From positions 3,318,856 to 3,382,855 of the forward strand of contig OY282374.1 in the NCBI GenBank assembly GCA_958295815.1: a stretch of DNA of 64,000 bases, in the 5' to 3' direction. How positions within the stretch are numbered: position 1 is the first letter of the stretch; every line of letters starts with the position of its first letter. This document shows positions 18,739 to 28,962 of the stretch, one piece after another. This DNA comes from Candidatus Poribacteria bacterium (GTDB taxonomy: Bacteria > Poribacteria > WGA-4E > WGA-3G). The position numbers were made by a program, and so were the translations under genes. The notes under the pieces were generated by a model that was not told the origin of the DNA, ran no database searches, and was given only the letters and a program-made list of their open reading frames with translations.

Positions 18739-19875
18739 ATGACTCGCGAAGAAGTCCAAATCCTACACGAAGCAGCGAAAAATCATCGGACAGGTGTGTC
18801 GCCTGATCTAAAGCAACCAAAGATTGGATTGACGATGGGCGATGCGGCTGGCATCGGTCCTGAAATTATTGTCAAGGCACTCACATATAAAAGTATATAT
18901 TCGATGTGCCAACCAATAGTCATTGGTAGTCCAGATATCTTTCAGGAAGCAATTGCGCAATTCACTCCACCCGGCATACCGCAGCTGAAACTCAATGTCA
19001 TCAAGACACCAGCGCAAGCGATCGCAACACACGGGACAATTGATGTCTTGAGTGTTGCTTCAGTGTCCCCTCAGGATATTTCCATTGGTGCTGTCGATGC
19101 CCGCGCTGGTGCTGCTGCTGTCAAAGCAATTGAAACAGCGACGCATCTCGCGATGCACGGCGAACTTGATGCCATTACAACCGCTCCCATTTGCAAAGCA
19201 TCCATACATCGAGCAGGGGTGCCCTATCCCGATCACACAGAAATGCTTGCTGCTTTCACGAATACACCTGATGCAGTGATGATGCTCTGTACAGCTGACA
19301 CATTAATACCCAGACCTGCTTTGGAAACAACGACTTATTTCAATCCAGGCTATAAGGGTGCTGCTTTTGCGGTTTCTTTTGTAACAAGCCACATTCCGCT
19401 GGCTGATGTGCCGAAGAGCCTATCTATACAAAGAATCGTGGATGTCATTCGCGTCACCCGACAGGTGTTTATTCGTAGTGGTATTTCTGAACCACGGCTC
19501 GTTGTCGCTGGACTGAACCCGCACGCCGGTGAAACAGGGATGTTCGGAAAGGAAGAGGAGCAGTTTATCTGTCCAGCCATCGCACAAGCGCAAGCGCAAA
19601 TCGGCACAGTGGATGGACCTCTCCCCGCCGACGCGCTTTTTGTAAAAGCGATTCAAGGAGAGTGGCATGCCGTTATTGCTATGTATCACGATCAAGGCAA
19701 TATTCCGATAAAACTCTTGGGTTTTGGTGAGCTTGCGAACATTACCTTGGGCTTACCGATTGTCCGCACCAGCGTTGATCACGGCACAGCGTTTGACATA
19801 GCAGGCAAAGGTCTCGCCAGCGAAGCCAGTTTAGTCGCGGCATTAAAGTGTGCTTCGCTACTCACAAAGTCGTAA
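18739..19875 (+). CDS. pdxA: 4-hydroxythreonine-4-phosphate dehydrogenase
   Basis: NAD-dependent oxidation and decarboxylation of 4-phosphohydroxy-threonine in DXP-dependent pyridoxal phosphate synthesis. The fold starts at residue 27 with KIGLTMGDAAGIGPEI. Metal and substrate ligands appear in TAPICKASIH, PYPDHTEML and AMYHDQGNIPIK, and the C-terminal SVDHGTAFDIAGKG is diagnostic. The N-terminus is about 25 residues longer than usual (MTREEVQILHEAAKNH, helical). A later start within this stretch would need a different codon, and no better one is visible. The PdxA2 subfamily, acting on other phosphorylated acids, cannot be fully excluded. Confidence 0.9.
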   Translation: MTREEVQILHEAAKNHRTGVSPDLKQPKIGLTMGDAAGIGPEIIVKALTYKSIYSMCQPIVIGSPDIFQEAIAQFTPPGIPQLKLNVIKTPAQAIATHGTIDVLSVASVSPQDISIGAVDARAGAAAVKAIETATHLAMHGELDAITTAPICKASIHRAGVPYPDHTEMLAAFTNTPDAVMMLCTADTLIPRPALETTTYFNPGYKGAAFAVSFVTSHIPLADVPKSLSIQRIVDVIRVTRQVFIRSGISEPRLVVAGLNPHAGETGMFGKEEEQFICPAIAQAQAQIGTVDGPLPADALFVKAIQGEWHAVIAMYHDQGNIPIKLLGFGELANITLGLPIVRTSVDHGTAFDIAGKGLASEASLVAALKCASLLTKS

Positions 19876-19894
19876 ATCCATAAATTAAAGCCTT

Positions 19895-22800
19895 ATGAAG
19901 AAGACTTATACTTTTTTATTTATAGTCCTAATGCTCTGTCCTTTCTTAGCACCAATTTCCTTAGGACAGACGTATCCAACGCCCCCGCTACGGATTCTTT
20001 CGATCACAGCAGATACGTTCACTGCACGTTTCGAGTTACCAGAACTTCAGATAAAGATGCCTCCGCTTTCTGCTGAAGGCGATTCTGCTGATCTGGGAGC
20101 CGAAATCCATTTTGCAGGTGCAGATTGGACGCTTGATGTAGGTAAACCGCGGCTCCCTGTCTACGTGCAATCCATTGGGATTCCTATTGCTGGAACACCG
20201 GTTGTTACCGTTATTCAGGCACGTCCAGAGGTGAGAAGTGTTGAGAATGTACGTGTCACGCCTGAGGATCCGATTTTTCCGACTTTGACTTCTACATCGC
20301 CTCGTGCCTCGCAGGGATTTTATCCCTCGAAACTCGTTGAGGTTATCCCCGGCGGCTTTGTCCGCGATCAGCGCGTCGCGAGCCTGCAAATCAACCCCGT
20401 ACAATATAATGCGGCTACAAAGCAATTGCAGATATTCACGTCCGTGACCTTCCGTATTAATTTCACCAGCATGTTATCTGTTGGCAATACTTTTCCTGAC
20501 ATTCAAAAACCTATTCAAGGAACCAGTCCCGCTTTTGAGGACCTATTCCGAAGTACGCTACGAAACTATGAACAAGCAAGGTCATGGCGGAGCCAGCGAC
20601 GGACGTATTATGACAGGACGCGTAGTGGCAGCATACCTGGGGCACCGGAATTAACGGGCACTAACGTACACCGCTTTAAAATACCGGTTATCAAAACAGA
20701 TCTCTATCGTATCACGTATAATAACATCAAGGCTACTGGTGTTGCACCAGAAGATATTAATCTGGATACCGTTCAGTTAGAAAATGGTGGACAGAAACAA
20801 GGCGTTTATATCTTTGATGAAAACGAAAACGATTCACTTGACGTAGGCGAACAGATTATCTTTTACGGACGCGCATTAGCAGACAACAAATTCACTGACG
20901 AAAACGTTTATTGGCTCCGTTTCGCTTTGCGAGGAGAATCTGCTGTGGGTCTGGAACCATCTCGCGTAGAAGCGCGAGACGCAGCACCACGCACACCAAA
21001 CTTGGTAGCACCAAGTGCCTTTTTAACACGCGTCCGATTTGAAGAAAACGTACATCACGATACCTTGTCGGGTGTTGATGTTAAGTCCGAACTTGCTGAT
21101 CACTATTTCTGGGTTACTTTCCGTGGTGGGAACATTAACACGAGTCGAAAGGATTTCCCTATTGAACTGCCTTTGGCAGTGCCACGTCTTCAGATTGATC
21201 GCACGGCGGTCCTACGTATCAAATTCCAAGGTGCTTCCCGCAGAGGTGCGGCACTCCACCAAGCAAGGGTCTCTTTCAATGGACTTCAACTTGGTAGGGT
21301 TGCGGAGTGGAAACGTCAAGCTGCGCATATCACAACTCGTAGCATCCCACAAGCACGCATACACCATAATCAGGTGAATTTTATGCGCATTGATGCACTT
21401 GATACCAACAAAACCCCAGCGGGATCCCACGATTTCTATCTCGACTGGTATGAACTTGATTATTGGCGAACCTTTCAAGCAGATGCTAACCGTCTTGAAT
21501 TTAATACGAATACTGAACCTCGCAATCGTGGTAAGGTCCAATACCGTGTTAGTAACTTTTTTCATGAAACGATTGACGTATATCAACTTGATCAGACGGG
21601 CATTACGAGTAGACTCACAGGTGGTGAAGTCTCACGGAGGGGTGCAAGCTATTTGATCCAATTTGAGGATACGGTCAATCAACATAAGCGCTATTTTGTC
21701 GTGAGTCGCGGTGGCTATCGAAGTATCAATGGACTCATTCCGACCCCACCAACCTTACTTCGGAACCCGGCTAATCAAGCCGACTATGTTGTTATAACAC
21801 ATTCAACCTTTGCTGAGGATATCCAACCTCTCGTTGAATTTCGGCGTTCACAAGGCTTAACAACTATGGTGGTGGATATCGACGACATCTATGATGAATT
21901 TAGTGATGGTCTTTTCAATCCGATCGCCATCCAAAGGTTTCTCCGATATACCTATAACAATTGGCAACAGCCAGTCCCGACTTACGTTGTTCTCGTTGGG
22001 GATGCTCACTACGATTACAAGCGTGCTACTGTCGAGCTCTACCGTCGAGACCCGACGTTCCGTGGCACCTACGACCTCTACCCAATCCGCGTCCCAACGT
22101 TCCACGGTTGGGCACCAGAAAGTGGTGAGACTGCTATGGATCAGCGCTTCGTCAACGTTAGCGGTGAGGATGCGCTACCCGATATGCTTATTGGTAGACT
22201 CTCTGTTCAAACCACTGAAGAGCTCGCGACTATGGTTGAGAAGATCATCAACTATGAAGAGAATCTTAAAACGGGTCCGTGGCAGGGCACATTAATTCAA
22301 GTTGCTGATGACAACTCAGACAGCCCTGCCGATGGCGTTTTTGAGGTATCGCGCGACGAACTGATAGAGGAAATTATACCGGTAGGTTACAACACCCGCC
22401 AAATCTACCTCCGCAAACTTAAAAGTCCAGAACTCACACGTCTCCGGATCCGCTCTGCTATCAATCAAGGTGCACTCGTAATTGAATACACAGGACACGG
22501 TGGCATCCAAACGTGGGCAGATGAATCTATTTTTCGCCTGGAGGATGTTGTCGGGTTACGAAATCGGTACCTACCATTCGTCATAACAACAACTTGCCTC
22601 AATGGGCAGTTTGATAAGCCGCAGCAGACAGGAAATCATTGTCTCAGCGAGCAATTCTTATTGGGCGAGTATGGTGCTATTGCGGCACTCTCGGCGACGC
22701 GGTTAACCTATGGTGCAGCAAATGCTGAGTTTGACAGAGATCTCTTTGAATCCTTTTTTAGGCTCGGTCGCGCCGGAAATTTGGAGACAAGGTTTCAAAC

Positions 22801-25800
22801 GCCGCCTACTTCACAAACGGTAGGTGGTATTGTTGCGAATGCTAAAATTAGTTTTCTCACCCGCATCCGGAATGTAGGATGGATTCCCGGCACAGAACAA
22901 TATACGCTCTTTGGTGATCCAGCATCTCGTCTGGCACTCCCCAAGTTGGACATAAAGGTTGAATTAGAACGCATTGCACTCAACAAGACACACAAGGTTG
23001 TTATCAAGTCGAACGAGGTTGGAATCATTGAGGACTCGGAGGTCGGTGGAACCGGAGCTGTGAGTTTTACACGCGCATCCGATTTTAGCAGTGAAACGCT
23101 TTCTGCTGTTGCAGCATTCGCGAATAATTTCGACGATGACCCTGGAAATGAGTTATCACCCAGAACGCGGGGTAGAGTTTGGCAAGGAGAATATGGAACT
23201 ATGCGTATCGATATTCCAAACAGTGCGTTGCCTGGTGGTGGTGTTGCTCGTGTTTTCGCTTATGATGACACCCGTGCAGCTGTCGGTGGAGCCCGATTCT
23301 GGGTTGAAACACCCGTTGTACGCGACATCCGAGAAACTCTGGATATCAAAATTACCGATACGCTCAATATCAGTGCTCTCATTGTTGATGATCGTGGACC
23401 GGCAGGTCTACGGAGTATCAGGGTCTTATGGGATGATACGGCTACCTTCAAAGACGTGACAACACCTATGGTTAAAGCACCTGTTCCACTTGGTGATGTG
23501 CCGCAGGGTGGACAGTGGTATGAACTCCAAACACCTATTCCCCTTCCACAAGGTGGACGACAGGTTCGATACCGAATCCTTATCACTGATAGTACAGGAC
23601 ATGAGGTTGCTATCCCATCGAAATTAGAACGCAATATCGTTAAGGTCCCTGAAGGTCCTAATATCGCAATCGGTACGGATGAAGCCGACAGGGCACCTAT
23701 CCGATATGAATTTGATGAGGAGCAGAACAACTACCAACTCGTCGCGGAGATTGTCAATAGCGGTGGACGAGCTATCCTCGCTGATATAGAGGTCGTATTT
23801 GCTGAAGGCAATCCAGATGGAGAAGGCGATGGTATAATTGACGATGATGCTAATGTCTTAGGCATTGTAACTGTAAAAACTACCGACTGGGTGGATGGCA
23901 TTCATGTATTGCAACAAGTAACCGCGACTCTGGATCTCGATACACCGCTCGTAACCGGCGTACACAAAATCTATGTCCTCGCCGATCCAGATGATCCAGA
24001 AGTTGAAGACAAAATCCGTGGGAAGGTCCAAGAAGCCCGCCAGTTTGATAACAAACAACACGTCTCCTTTATCGTCAATGAGTTTAACTATAAACCGCAA
24101 GAGGAATTGATCGCGTTTAGTTTAGATAGGGTGTTTGACATCCATTTCCCAGCACAGGCAATTGAGACAGAAGTAGAGAGTAAAGTGGGTATTCCACTCT
24201 CTGTTTCTTCACAAGCACCTACCGATCCGTTCCAGCCAGACCTGCAATTCGCTCCCATTCCTCGCGTTGCTGCACTCCGACGCGGGCTTATCCGGCAGGG
24301 AACAGAGGCTGCACAATACTATGCCCCCACCTTCCGTACGGGTATAACAGAACTCGCTAAACCCGCTGAGGTGAAACTCCGTTTCGATGTTAGTGCTTTG
24401 GAGGATACTGTTCGGGAGGAGACTGCACTCCGACCTGACACGCCTGCATTTAAAGCCGCATTGGCGGAAGTTGCTGATCAGATAGCAATCTATGCGTGGC
24501 AATCAGATTTTACAGCGTGGCGACGCTTATCATCGGAAATTAGTTACACGCCTGAGGACGATTTTCTACTCGAAAACTATGTCACGCCAACGCAGATGGA
24601 GAACGCAAGTGAACAGGAATTGGAGGAGACCGCTATCAGGGTTAACCCAAATATTACCCCCGCGGGCACTTGGGTGATTCTGTTTTTAGACTCTGATGAA
24701 TACGAAGTGTTTCTCCAACGAAAAGGGGAATCAACTGTCCAGAAACTTGATCAGTCGGGGCAATTGGACAATGCATTCAGAGAGGAAGGTTTCGGTTTAG
24801 AGCTTCGGATTCCAAGGCAAGAGAGTACACCGTTGGGTATTAATTACACCTTTGAATTTGGGGATATTCTCGCTTTTGAAACCGATTATAACCCACAAGG
24901 CGATGTCATCCTGACTGGCACGTGGAACACCAATGTTGGTAATGGCAATGCGACGGTGAACAGCAGACCTGGACCCAAAGGGGAATTCGCTATAGGGGAT
25001 TGGTTTATCTTCTTTACTGAACCCGAACGCTATGAACTTCGAGATGCCGCTGCTGATCCTGTTTATTTCCCGAATGGGGTCAAAGTCCGGGGGAAAATAA
25101 ATGAACCGATTTATCTCAGTCACCTCGGATTAGATCTTCTCGTCACCGGTAGTTCCGAAAACTTCAGGTTTGGCGATAAAATTAAATTTAGCACTGCCGA
25201 GGTCGGAACTATTACAGCAGAAGTCAGTGAACTCACACAGTTTGCCCTCATGCGTAACACCGATACCAAGCCTCCAGCCTTCAGTATATGGGTCGATGGC
25301 ATCCAACCGCAAACTGGAAGTGTGATTCCACCGCGACCTACCATCTCTATTGTGTTAGAGGATGTAAACGGCATCGATACAGAATTCTTTACCTTTAAAA
25401 GAAAAAAGGATGATGGGGCCTTTGAACCTATCACTGACTATGAACTCCGAATACAGGGTAAGGCTCAAACCGTGCCAATTGATTACCAGCCAATCCTCTT
25501 TCCTGGTGAGCATACGTTTAACATCACTGCGCAGGATTTCAATGGAAACGCTATTGGTGGTGATGAACGCATCGTCAGTTACAGATTTTTTGTCACCGAA
25601 GCCCCAGACCTCACACCACCTACTATTGAAATCCAAATAACTGCACTCGGTACAGGTTCAACGCGCGAGCCAATTGATGAACCGTTGATAGATGGTACGG
25701 TTCTCACAGAGCAACCCCGCTTTAAAATTACACTCACTGATGACAGTGCCCTTGATGATGCCTCTTTTCAACTCAATTTCGGTAGTCTGTATGAAACGCT

Positions 25801-26275
25801 TGAACCGATAGACGTCAGTGATTATACCAAAACCTTTGATCCCGCTGTACCGGTGAACGCCGCTATCACTTATGCTCCCGATCTTGATAACGGTGAGTAT
25901 CAGTTCAACATCACCGCTGCAGACACCAGTGAAAACGCAGCGGAACTCGCTATGACCTTTATCTTAAATGAGGAAGTCACGCTCAGTGAGGTATTCAACG
26001 TTCCGAACCCCACAGTTGATGGAAAGACCTTTTTCACGTATCACCTCGCACAGGCACCAGACACTGTCACCATCAAGATTTATAGTGTCAGTGGCAGACT
26101 CCTCCGGACGCTTACCGATGCGAGTGCCAGGCGCGGTAGCAACGAAACCCGTTGGGATGGCAGGGATGAAGCAGGAGTGCGGTGTGCCAATGGTGTGTAT
26201 CTCTATCGCGTCATCGCTCGCACGGAAGACGGACGTAAGATTGAACAGATAGGTAAACTCGCTATTTTGCGCTAA
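19895..26275 (+). CDS. giant secreted gingipain-family (C25) peptidase with FlgD-like C-terminal domain
   Basis: Secreted protein of 2126 residues with a signal peptide (MKKTYTFLFIVLMLCPFLA, cleavage near SLGQ). The N-terminal region is beta-rich. The C25 cysteine peptidase domain lies at about 640-1010, with catalytic H868 in EYTGHGGIQTW and C901 in ITTTCLNGQFD. It is followed by many Ig-like or CARDB-like beta modules and a final FlgD_ig/T9SS-type A-like domain at about 2040-2126 (NVPNPTVDG start, G-V-Y-L-Y-R-V near the end). The layout recalls the PorU sortase and gingipain-like surface proteases of Bacteroidota. It lies 19 bases behind pdxA with no functional link evident. Confidence 0.88.
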   Translation: MKKTYTFLFIVLMLCPFLAPISLGQTYPTPPLRILSITADTFTARFELPELQIKMPPLSAEGDSADLGAEIHFAGADWTLDVGKPRLPVYVQSIGIPIAGTPVVTVIQARPEVRSVENVRVTPEDPIFPTLTSTSPRASQGFYPSKLVEVIPGGFVRDQRVASLQINPVQYNAATKQLQIFTSVTFRINFTSMLSVGNTFPDIQKPIQGTSPAFEDLFRSTLRNYEQARSWRSQRRTYYDRTRSGSIPGAPELTGTNVHRFKIPVIKTDLYRITYNNIKATGVAPEDINLDTVQLENGGQKQGVYIFDENENDSLDVGEQIIFYGRALADNKFTDENVYWLRFALRGESAVGLEPSRVEARDAAPRTPNLVAPSAFLTRVRFEENVHHDTLSGVDVKSELADHYFWVTFRGGNINTSRKDFPIELPLAVPRLQIDRTAVLRIKFQGASRRGAALHQARVSFNGLQLGRVAEWKRQAAHITTRSIPQARIHHNQVNFMRIDALDTNKTPAGSHDFYLDWYELDYWRTFQADANRLEFNTNTEPRNRGKVQYRVSNFFHETIDVYQLDQTGITSRLTGGEVSRRGASYLIQFEDTVNQHKRYFVVSRGGYRSINGLIPTPPTLLRNPANQADYVVITHSTFAEDIQPLVEFRRSQGLTTMVVDIDDIYDEFSDGLFNPIAIQRFLRYTYNNWQQPVPTYVVLVGDAHYDYKRATVELYRRDPTFRGTYDLYPIRVPTFHGWAPESGETAMDQRFVNVSGEDALPDMLIGRLSVQTTEELATMVEKIINYEENLKTGPWQGTLIQVADDNSDSPADGVFEVSRDELIEEIIPVGYNTRQIYLRKLKSPELTRLRIRSAINQGALVIEYTGHGGIQTWADESIFRLEDVVGLRNRYLPFVITTTCLNGQFDKPQQTGNHCLSEQFLLGEYGAIAALSATRLTYGAANAEFDRDLFESFFRLGRAGNLETRFQTPPTSQTVGGIVANAKISFLTRIRNVGWIPGTEQYTLFGDPASRLALPKLDIKVELERIALNKTHKVVIKSNEVGIIEDSEVGGTGAVSFTRASDFSSETLSAVAAFANNFDDDPGNELSPRTRGRVWQGEYGTMRIDIPNSALPGGGVARVFAYDDTRAAVGGARFWVETPVVRDIRETLDIKITDTLNISALIVDDRGPAGLRSIRVLWDDTATFKDVTTPMVKAPVPLGDVPQGGQWYELQTPIPLPQGGRQVRYRILITDSTGHEVAIPSKLERNIVKVPEGPNIAIGTDEADRAPIRYEFDEEQNNYQLVAEIVNSGGRAILADIEVVFAEGNPDGEGDGIIDDDANVLGIVTVKTTDWVDGIHVLQQVTATLDLDTPLVTGVHKIYVLADPDDPEVEDKIRGKVQEARQFDNKQHVSFIVNEFNYKPQEELIAFSLDRVFDIHFPAQAIETEVESKVGIPLSVSSQAPTDPFQPDLQFAPIPRVAALRRGLIRQGTEAAQYYAPTFRTGITELAKPAEVKLRFDVSALEDTVREETALRPDTPAFKAALAEVADQIAIYAWQSDFTAWRRLSSEISYTPEDDFLLENYVTPTQMENASEQELEETAIRVNPNITPAGTWVILFLDSDEYEVFLQRKGESTVQKLDQSGQLDNAFREEGFGLELRIPRQESTPLGINYTFEFGDILAFETDYNPQGDVILTGTWNTNVGNGNATVNSRPGPKGEFAIGDWFIFFTEPERYELRDAAADPVYFPNGVKVRGKINEPIYLSHLGLDLLVTGSSENFRFGDKIKFSTAEVGTITAEVSELTQFALMRNTDTKPPAFSIWVDGIQPQTGSVIPPRPTISIVLEDVNGIDTEFFTFKRKKDDGAFEPITDYELRIQGKAQTVPIDYQPILFPGEHTFNITAQDFNGNAIGGDERIVSYRFFVTEAPDLTPPTIEIQITALGTGSTREPIDEPLIDGTVLTEQPRFKITLTDDSALDDASFQLNFGSLYETLEPIDVSDYTKTFDPAVPVNAAITYAPDLDNGEYQFNITAADTSENAAELAMTFILNEEVTLSEVFNVPNPTVDGKTFFTYHLAQAPDTVTIKIYSVSGRLLRTLTDASARRGSNETRWDGRDEAGVRCANGVYLYRVIARTEDGRKIEQIGKLAILR

Positions 26276-26280
26276 GTACG

Positions 26281-26610
26281 CTATTGCAACGGCGAATAAT
26301 CCGTCGGCTCAATAATCTTGGAACCCGCCACGTTTACCAGCGGACCACCGACTTCTGTCAGGCGTTTCGCCTCTTGCCAAGCAGGATCGGCGATGAAGGC
26401 ATCCCACGCACGCTGATAATGCCCTAAATCCTCAAAAGCGAGCATATAGATGAGTTCTGTTGTTGTTGCCTCGCCGATAGCGGTTTCCCAAAACCCAATA
26501 ACCTTCATACCGTGCTTTTCAAACAGCGGAACTGTGATGTTTGCAAACCGGTCGTTCAAGTTTTTCATCTTCCCCGGCACAACTTGATAGGTGCGCAATT
26601 CATAAATCAT
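26281..26610 (-). CDS. NIPSNAP family protein
   Basis: Small ferredoxin-like alpha/beta barrel protein of 109 residues. MIYELRTYQVVPGKM is the hallmark start, then FEKHGMKVIGFWET and ELIYMLAFEDLGHYQRAWDAF. ATG 26610 has GGAGAAAG ahead and matches the family start; a longer frame to 26679 is not needed. The function is not known. In environmental bacteria such genes often accompany sugar or aromatic degradation genes, and here an RraA-like gene lies directly upstream in the same orientation. Confidence 0.88.
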   Translation of the reverse strand: MIYELRTYQVVPGKMKNLNDRFANITVPLFEKHGMKVIGFWETAIGEATTTELIYMLAFEDLGHYQRAWDAFIADPAWQEAKRLTEVGGPLVNVAGSKIIEPTDYSPLQ

Positions 26611-26643
26611 TAATCTTTCTCCGATATAATTTTTCTTGTTGGA

Positions 26644-26661
26644 CGAGGCACCTGTGCCTCG
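26644..26661. repeat. 8-bp GC-rich palindrome between RraA and NIPSNAP genes
   Basis: CGAGGCAC-CT-GTGCCTCG, perfect, in the 65-base gap between two minus-strand genes. One of the short intergenic palindromes of this window. The 2-base loop makes a terminator unlikely. Confidence 0.5.
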
Positions 26662-26675
26662 GTCTAATCTATGCG

Positions 26676-27359
26676 TCACAGGATCCCATATTTGTCATAA
26701 ACTTCTCTAAGGGTGGCACCGTCGCGGAGTTCGTCGCGGGTGCGATTTTCCCCGCTCACCTTTGCCAATGCAGCCTCAATCACCTCTACTTCCACCGCAT
26801 GTGGAATCACAACGATGCCGTCTATATCGCCGAACACGATGTCCCTCGGATTAACCGTGACGCCACCACATTCAATCGGAACATTGTACGCAACGACATC
26901 GCCACGTCCGTAAGAATCGATGGGTGATAAACCCGTCATAAATACAGGGAACTGCATCTCCATAATCTGGCGAGCATCTCGGATAAGACCTTCAATAACA
27001 GCCCCACGCGCCCCACGCACCCGTGCTGCCGTTGAGAGGAGTTCTCCCCAAATACAGATGCGCGGGCTCTCGTTGGTGGAGCAGATAAGGACATCGTTTT
27101 GTTTGAGGCTGTCCACTGCCGCAATCTCCTGCTGGTATGGCTCGTCTGGCGTTTCATAAACCTCTACGCACAGTACCGGCATCGCTCGACCTACAACAAT
27201 TGCCTCTGGATACAGCGGACGGATTGTGTGTCGCAGTGCCTGCTCCCGGTACCCAACTGCATCCAGAGCATCAGAAAGCACAGCGGCGTATAACTGTTTT
27301 TCCATCATATCAAACAGCTCTGTGTCGTTCCGCCACTGTCTGTTTTTTTCGGTTTCCAT
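26676..27359 (-). CDS. RraA family protein (aldolase/regulator fold)
   Basis: RraA-like trimeric fold, 227 residues. The ring of ligand-binding residues appears as GELLSTAARVRGARGAVIEG near residue 115 followed by LIRDARQI, the same arrangement as in 4-hydroxy-4-methyl-2-oxoglutarate aldolase. The N-terminal LSDALDAVG motif and C-terminal GDIDGIVVIP are typical. Most relatives outside enterobacteria act as aldolases or decarboxylases rather than RNase E inhibitors, and no role is proven. It is transcribed ahead of NIPSNAP and behind purE. Confidence 0.85.
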   Translation of the reverse strand: METEKNRQWRNDTELFDMMEKQLYAAVLSDALDAVGYREQALRHTIRPLYPEAIVVGRAMPVLCVEVYETPDEPYQQEIAAVDSLKQNDVLICSTNESPRICIWGELLSTAARVRGARGAVIEGLIRDARQIMEMQFPVFMTGLSPIDSYGRGDVVAYNVPIECGGVTVNPRDIVFGDIDGIVVIPHAVEVEVIEAALAKVSGENRTRDELRDGATLREVYDKYGIL

Positions 27360-27374
27360 AGTTTTCTCGTAGGA

Positions 27375-27389
27375 GGGGTTTGTAACCCC
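27375..27389. repeat. 6-bp palindrome GGGGTT-TGT-AACCCC
   Basis: Perfect palindrome in the 41-base gap between the purE stop and the RraA start, both minus strand. Its centre TTTGTAA resembles the TTATGAA centre of the palindrome at 44177-44197. Confidence 0.45.
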
Positions 27390-27400
27390 GATGATCCACT

Positions 27401-27928
27401 CTAATAATTCTGGTAACCCACTTCTTGTAGACGCGCCGCTTTCTCGGCGACACCATCACTTAACTTTTCTTTGTAGGCTAACAATTTTGCGTCCAGTTCA
27501 GGGAATAGGAGTGCTAAAATTTGGACAGCGAAGAGTCCAGCATTTCGCGCACCGCCGGATCCGATTGCCATCGTTCCCACAGGAATACCGGGTGGCATTT
27601 GCACTGTTGCATAGAGAGCGTCCACGCCGTTAAGCGGACCACCGTCAATCGGGACACCAATAACTGGCAGTGTTGTGTGTGCTGCAATAACGCCAGCGAG
27701 GTGTGCTGCACGTCCTGCGCCAGCGATGATGACTTTTCCACCTTCTGCTTTAATCTTTTCCGTCCATGCGACTGTCCGTTCCGGCGAGCGGTGTGCAGAG
27801 GAGACGGTTATCTCAAATGGGATCTCAAATTCTTCTAAAACTTTAGCGGCTTCTGCCATCTTCTCAAGGTCGGAATCACTTCCCATTACAATGCCAACGA
27901 GCGGAGTATTTTGTTCTTGAAGCGACAT
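27401..27928 (-). CDS. purE: 5-(carboxyamino)imidazole ribonucleotide mutase
   Basis: Converts N5-CAIR to CAIR in purine synthesis. GIVMGSDSDLEKM near residue 16, SAHRSPERT near residue 45, then IAGAGRAAHLAGVIAAHTTLPVIGVP (in two conserved blocks) and the GGLDAL-like GPLNGVDALYATVQMPPGIPV are the PurE signatures. I set the start at ATG 27928 (175 residues); an upstream TTG at 27949 adds seven residues without need. Class I PurE works with PurK, which is not in the window, so class II cannot be ruled out by context. Confidence 0.93.
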   Translation of the reverse strand: MSLQEQNTPLVGIVMGSDSDLEKMAEAAKVLEEFEIPFEITVSSAHRSPERTVAWTEKIKAEGGKVIIAGAGRAAHLAGVIAAHTTLPVIGVPIDGGPLNGVDALYATVQMPPGIPVGTMAIGSGGARNAGLFAVQILALLFPELDAKLLAYKEKLSDGVAEKAARLQEVGYQNY

Positions 27929-28044
27929 ATCTGTATCTATACCTTTCAAATTAACGGTTATTCGTTGAAGGACTGTCGGTCCTCGGTTCCTGGCTCATGG
28001 AGCAACATACTCGAACTGCCACACGCTTAACCGACAACTGACAA

Positions 28045-28833
28045 CTAATAAATAATATGTGAATTTCTCTCAATAATAAGCGGTTCAGGACTACTGGACG
28101 GAAAGTTGGATGCCCACTCATTCGGATCATAATCGCGGGTGACAAAACACGCACGATGCGCTGGCACAGCGTGCTTCAGTCCAATACGTGTCGCCATTTT
28201 CACGCATCCATCGTAAAATGGAAACTCACCTTCAGTAGGATGGTTCGTCAGGAAACCGATGTCGGGTGTATGTGCTGCTACTGCCGAAATCAGTTCGTCA
28301 TGCTCAGCAAAGTTGTTAATCGGATCACCACTGAAATAGAGTGTTACGCCGTCGGTGGTAATGACGTACCCTAAATGCGTAACGTCAGGTGGTGCTATAT
28401 CCGCAGACGCATCGCCATCAGGTGGTTTGGCGTAGACAGCATGCACGGTAAGAGAGCTTAATGTTGCCGATTTTCCGGCTCGGATTTCTGAAACGTTTGC
28501 TGCTGCAACATCTGTTTCTGCTAAGATCTGACGCACACTTTCTTCAGGTCCAACAAATCGAGTGGCGTTGGAGGTATCCCAGATACGGCGTATGGATTCT
28601 GAGCAGGTATGATCACCGTGCGCGTGAGTCAGTAGAACAAAATCGGTTGGAAGTGCCGATTCATTGAGTGGTGGTTCGGTATGAATAAAACGGTCCGCCG
28701 GACGTTCCTGCGGAAAATAAGGGTCGATTTGGACAATCGTGCCAGACGAATCTTTCAGCGCGAAAGTGCTCTGTTCAAACCAGTGAACAGCGACCTTTCC
28801 GTCTGGCACTTTCAAGTCAACGAGTGGATGCAT
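28045..28833 (-). CDS. metallo-beta-lactamase-fold hydrolase (UlaG-like)
   Basis: Binuclear metal hydrolase of 262 residues. The H-x-H-x-D-H motif is H70, H72, D74, H75 in LLTHAHGDHT, with a further metal aspartate in LYFSGDPINN and a late histidine in LKHAVPAHRACF. The FEQSTFALKD start resembles UlaG/YtnP-type lactonases and other MBL proteins that lack a mapped substrate. No signal peptide, so it is cytoplasmic. It lies alone, 116 bases from purE, with decayed tandem-like repeats (CGACAACTGACAAC) in the gap. Confidence 0.85.
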   Translation of the reverse strand: MHPLVDLKVPDGKVAVHWFEQSTFALKDSSGTIVQIDPYFPQERPADRFIHTEPPLNESALPTDFVLLTHAHGDHTCSESIRRIWDTSNATRFVGPEESVRQILAETDVAAANVSEIRAGKSATLSSLTVHAVYAKPPDGDASADIAPPDVTHLGYVITTDGVTLYFSGDPINNFAEHDELISAVAAHTPDIGFLTNHPTEGEFPFYDGCVKMATRIGLKHAVPAHRACFVTRDYDPNEWASNFPSSSPEPLIIERNSHIIY

Positions 28834-28962
28834 ATTGATTCCTTTTTTATTGTTGTCAGTACGCCTGCTATGCAGACTTCAGTTTTCCGTTAAAGATGAT
28901 TGTGTTAAAAACTTTCTTATTGTAAGACAAACGAGTTACTGACAATAAACAACTAATAACTA

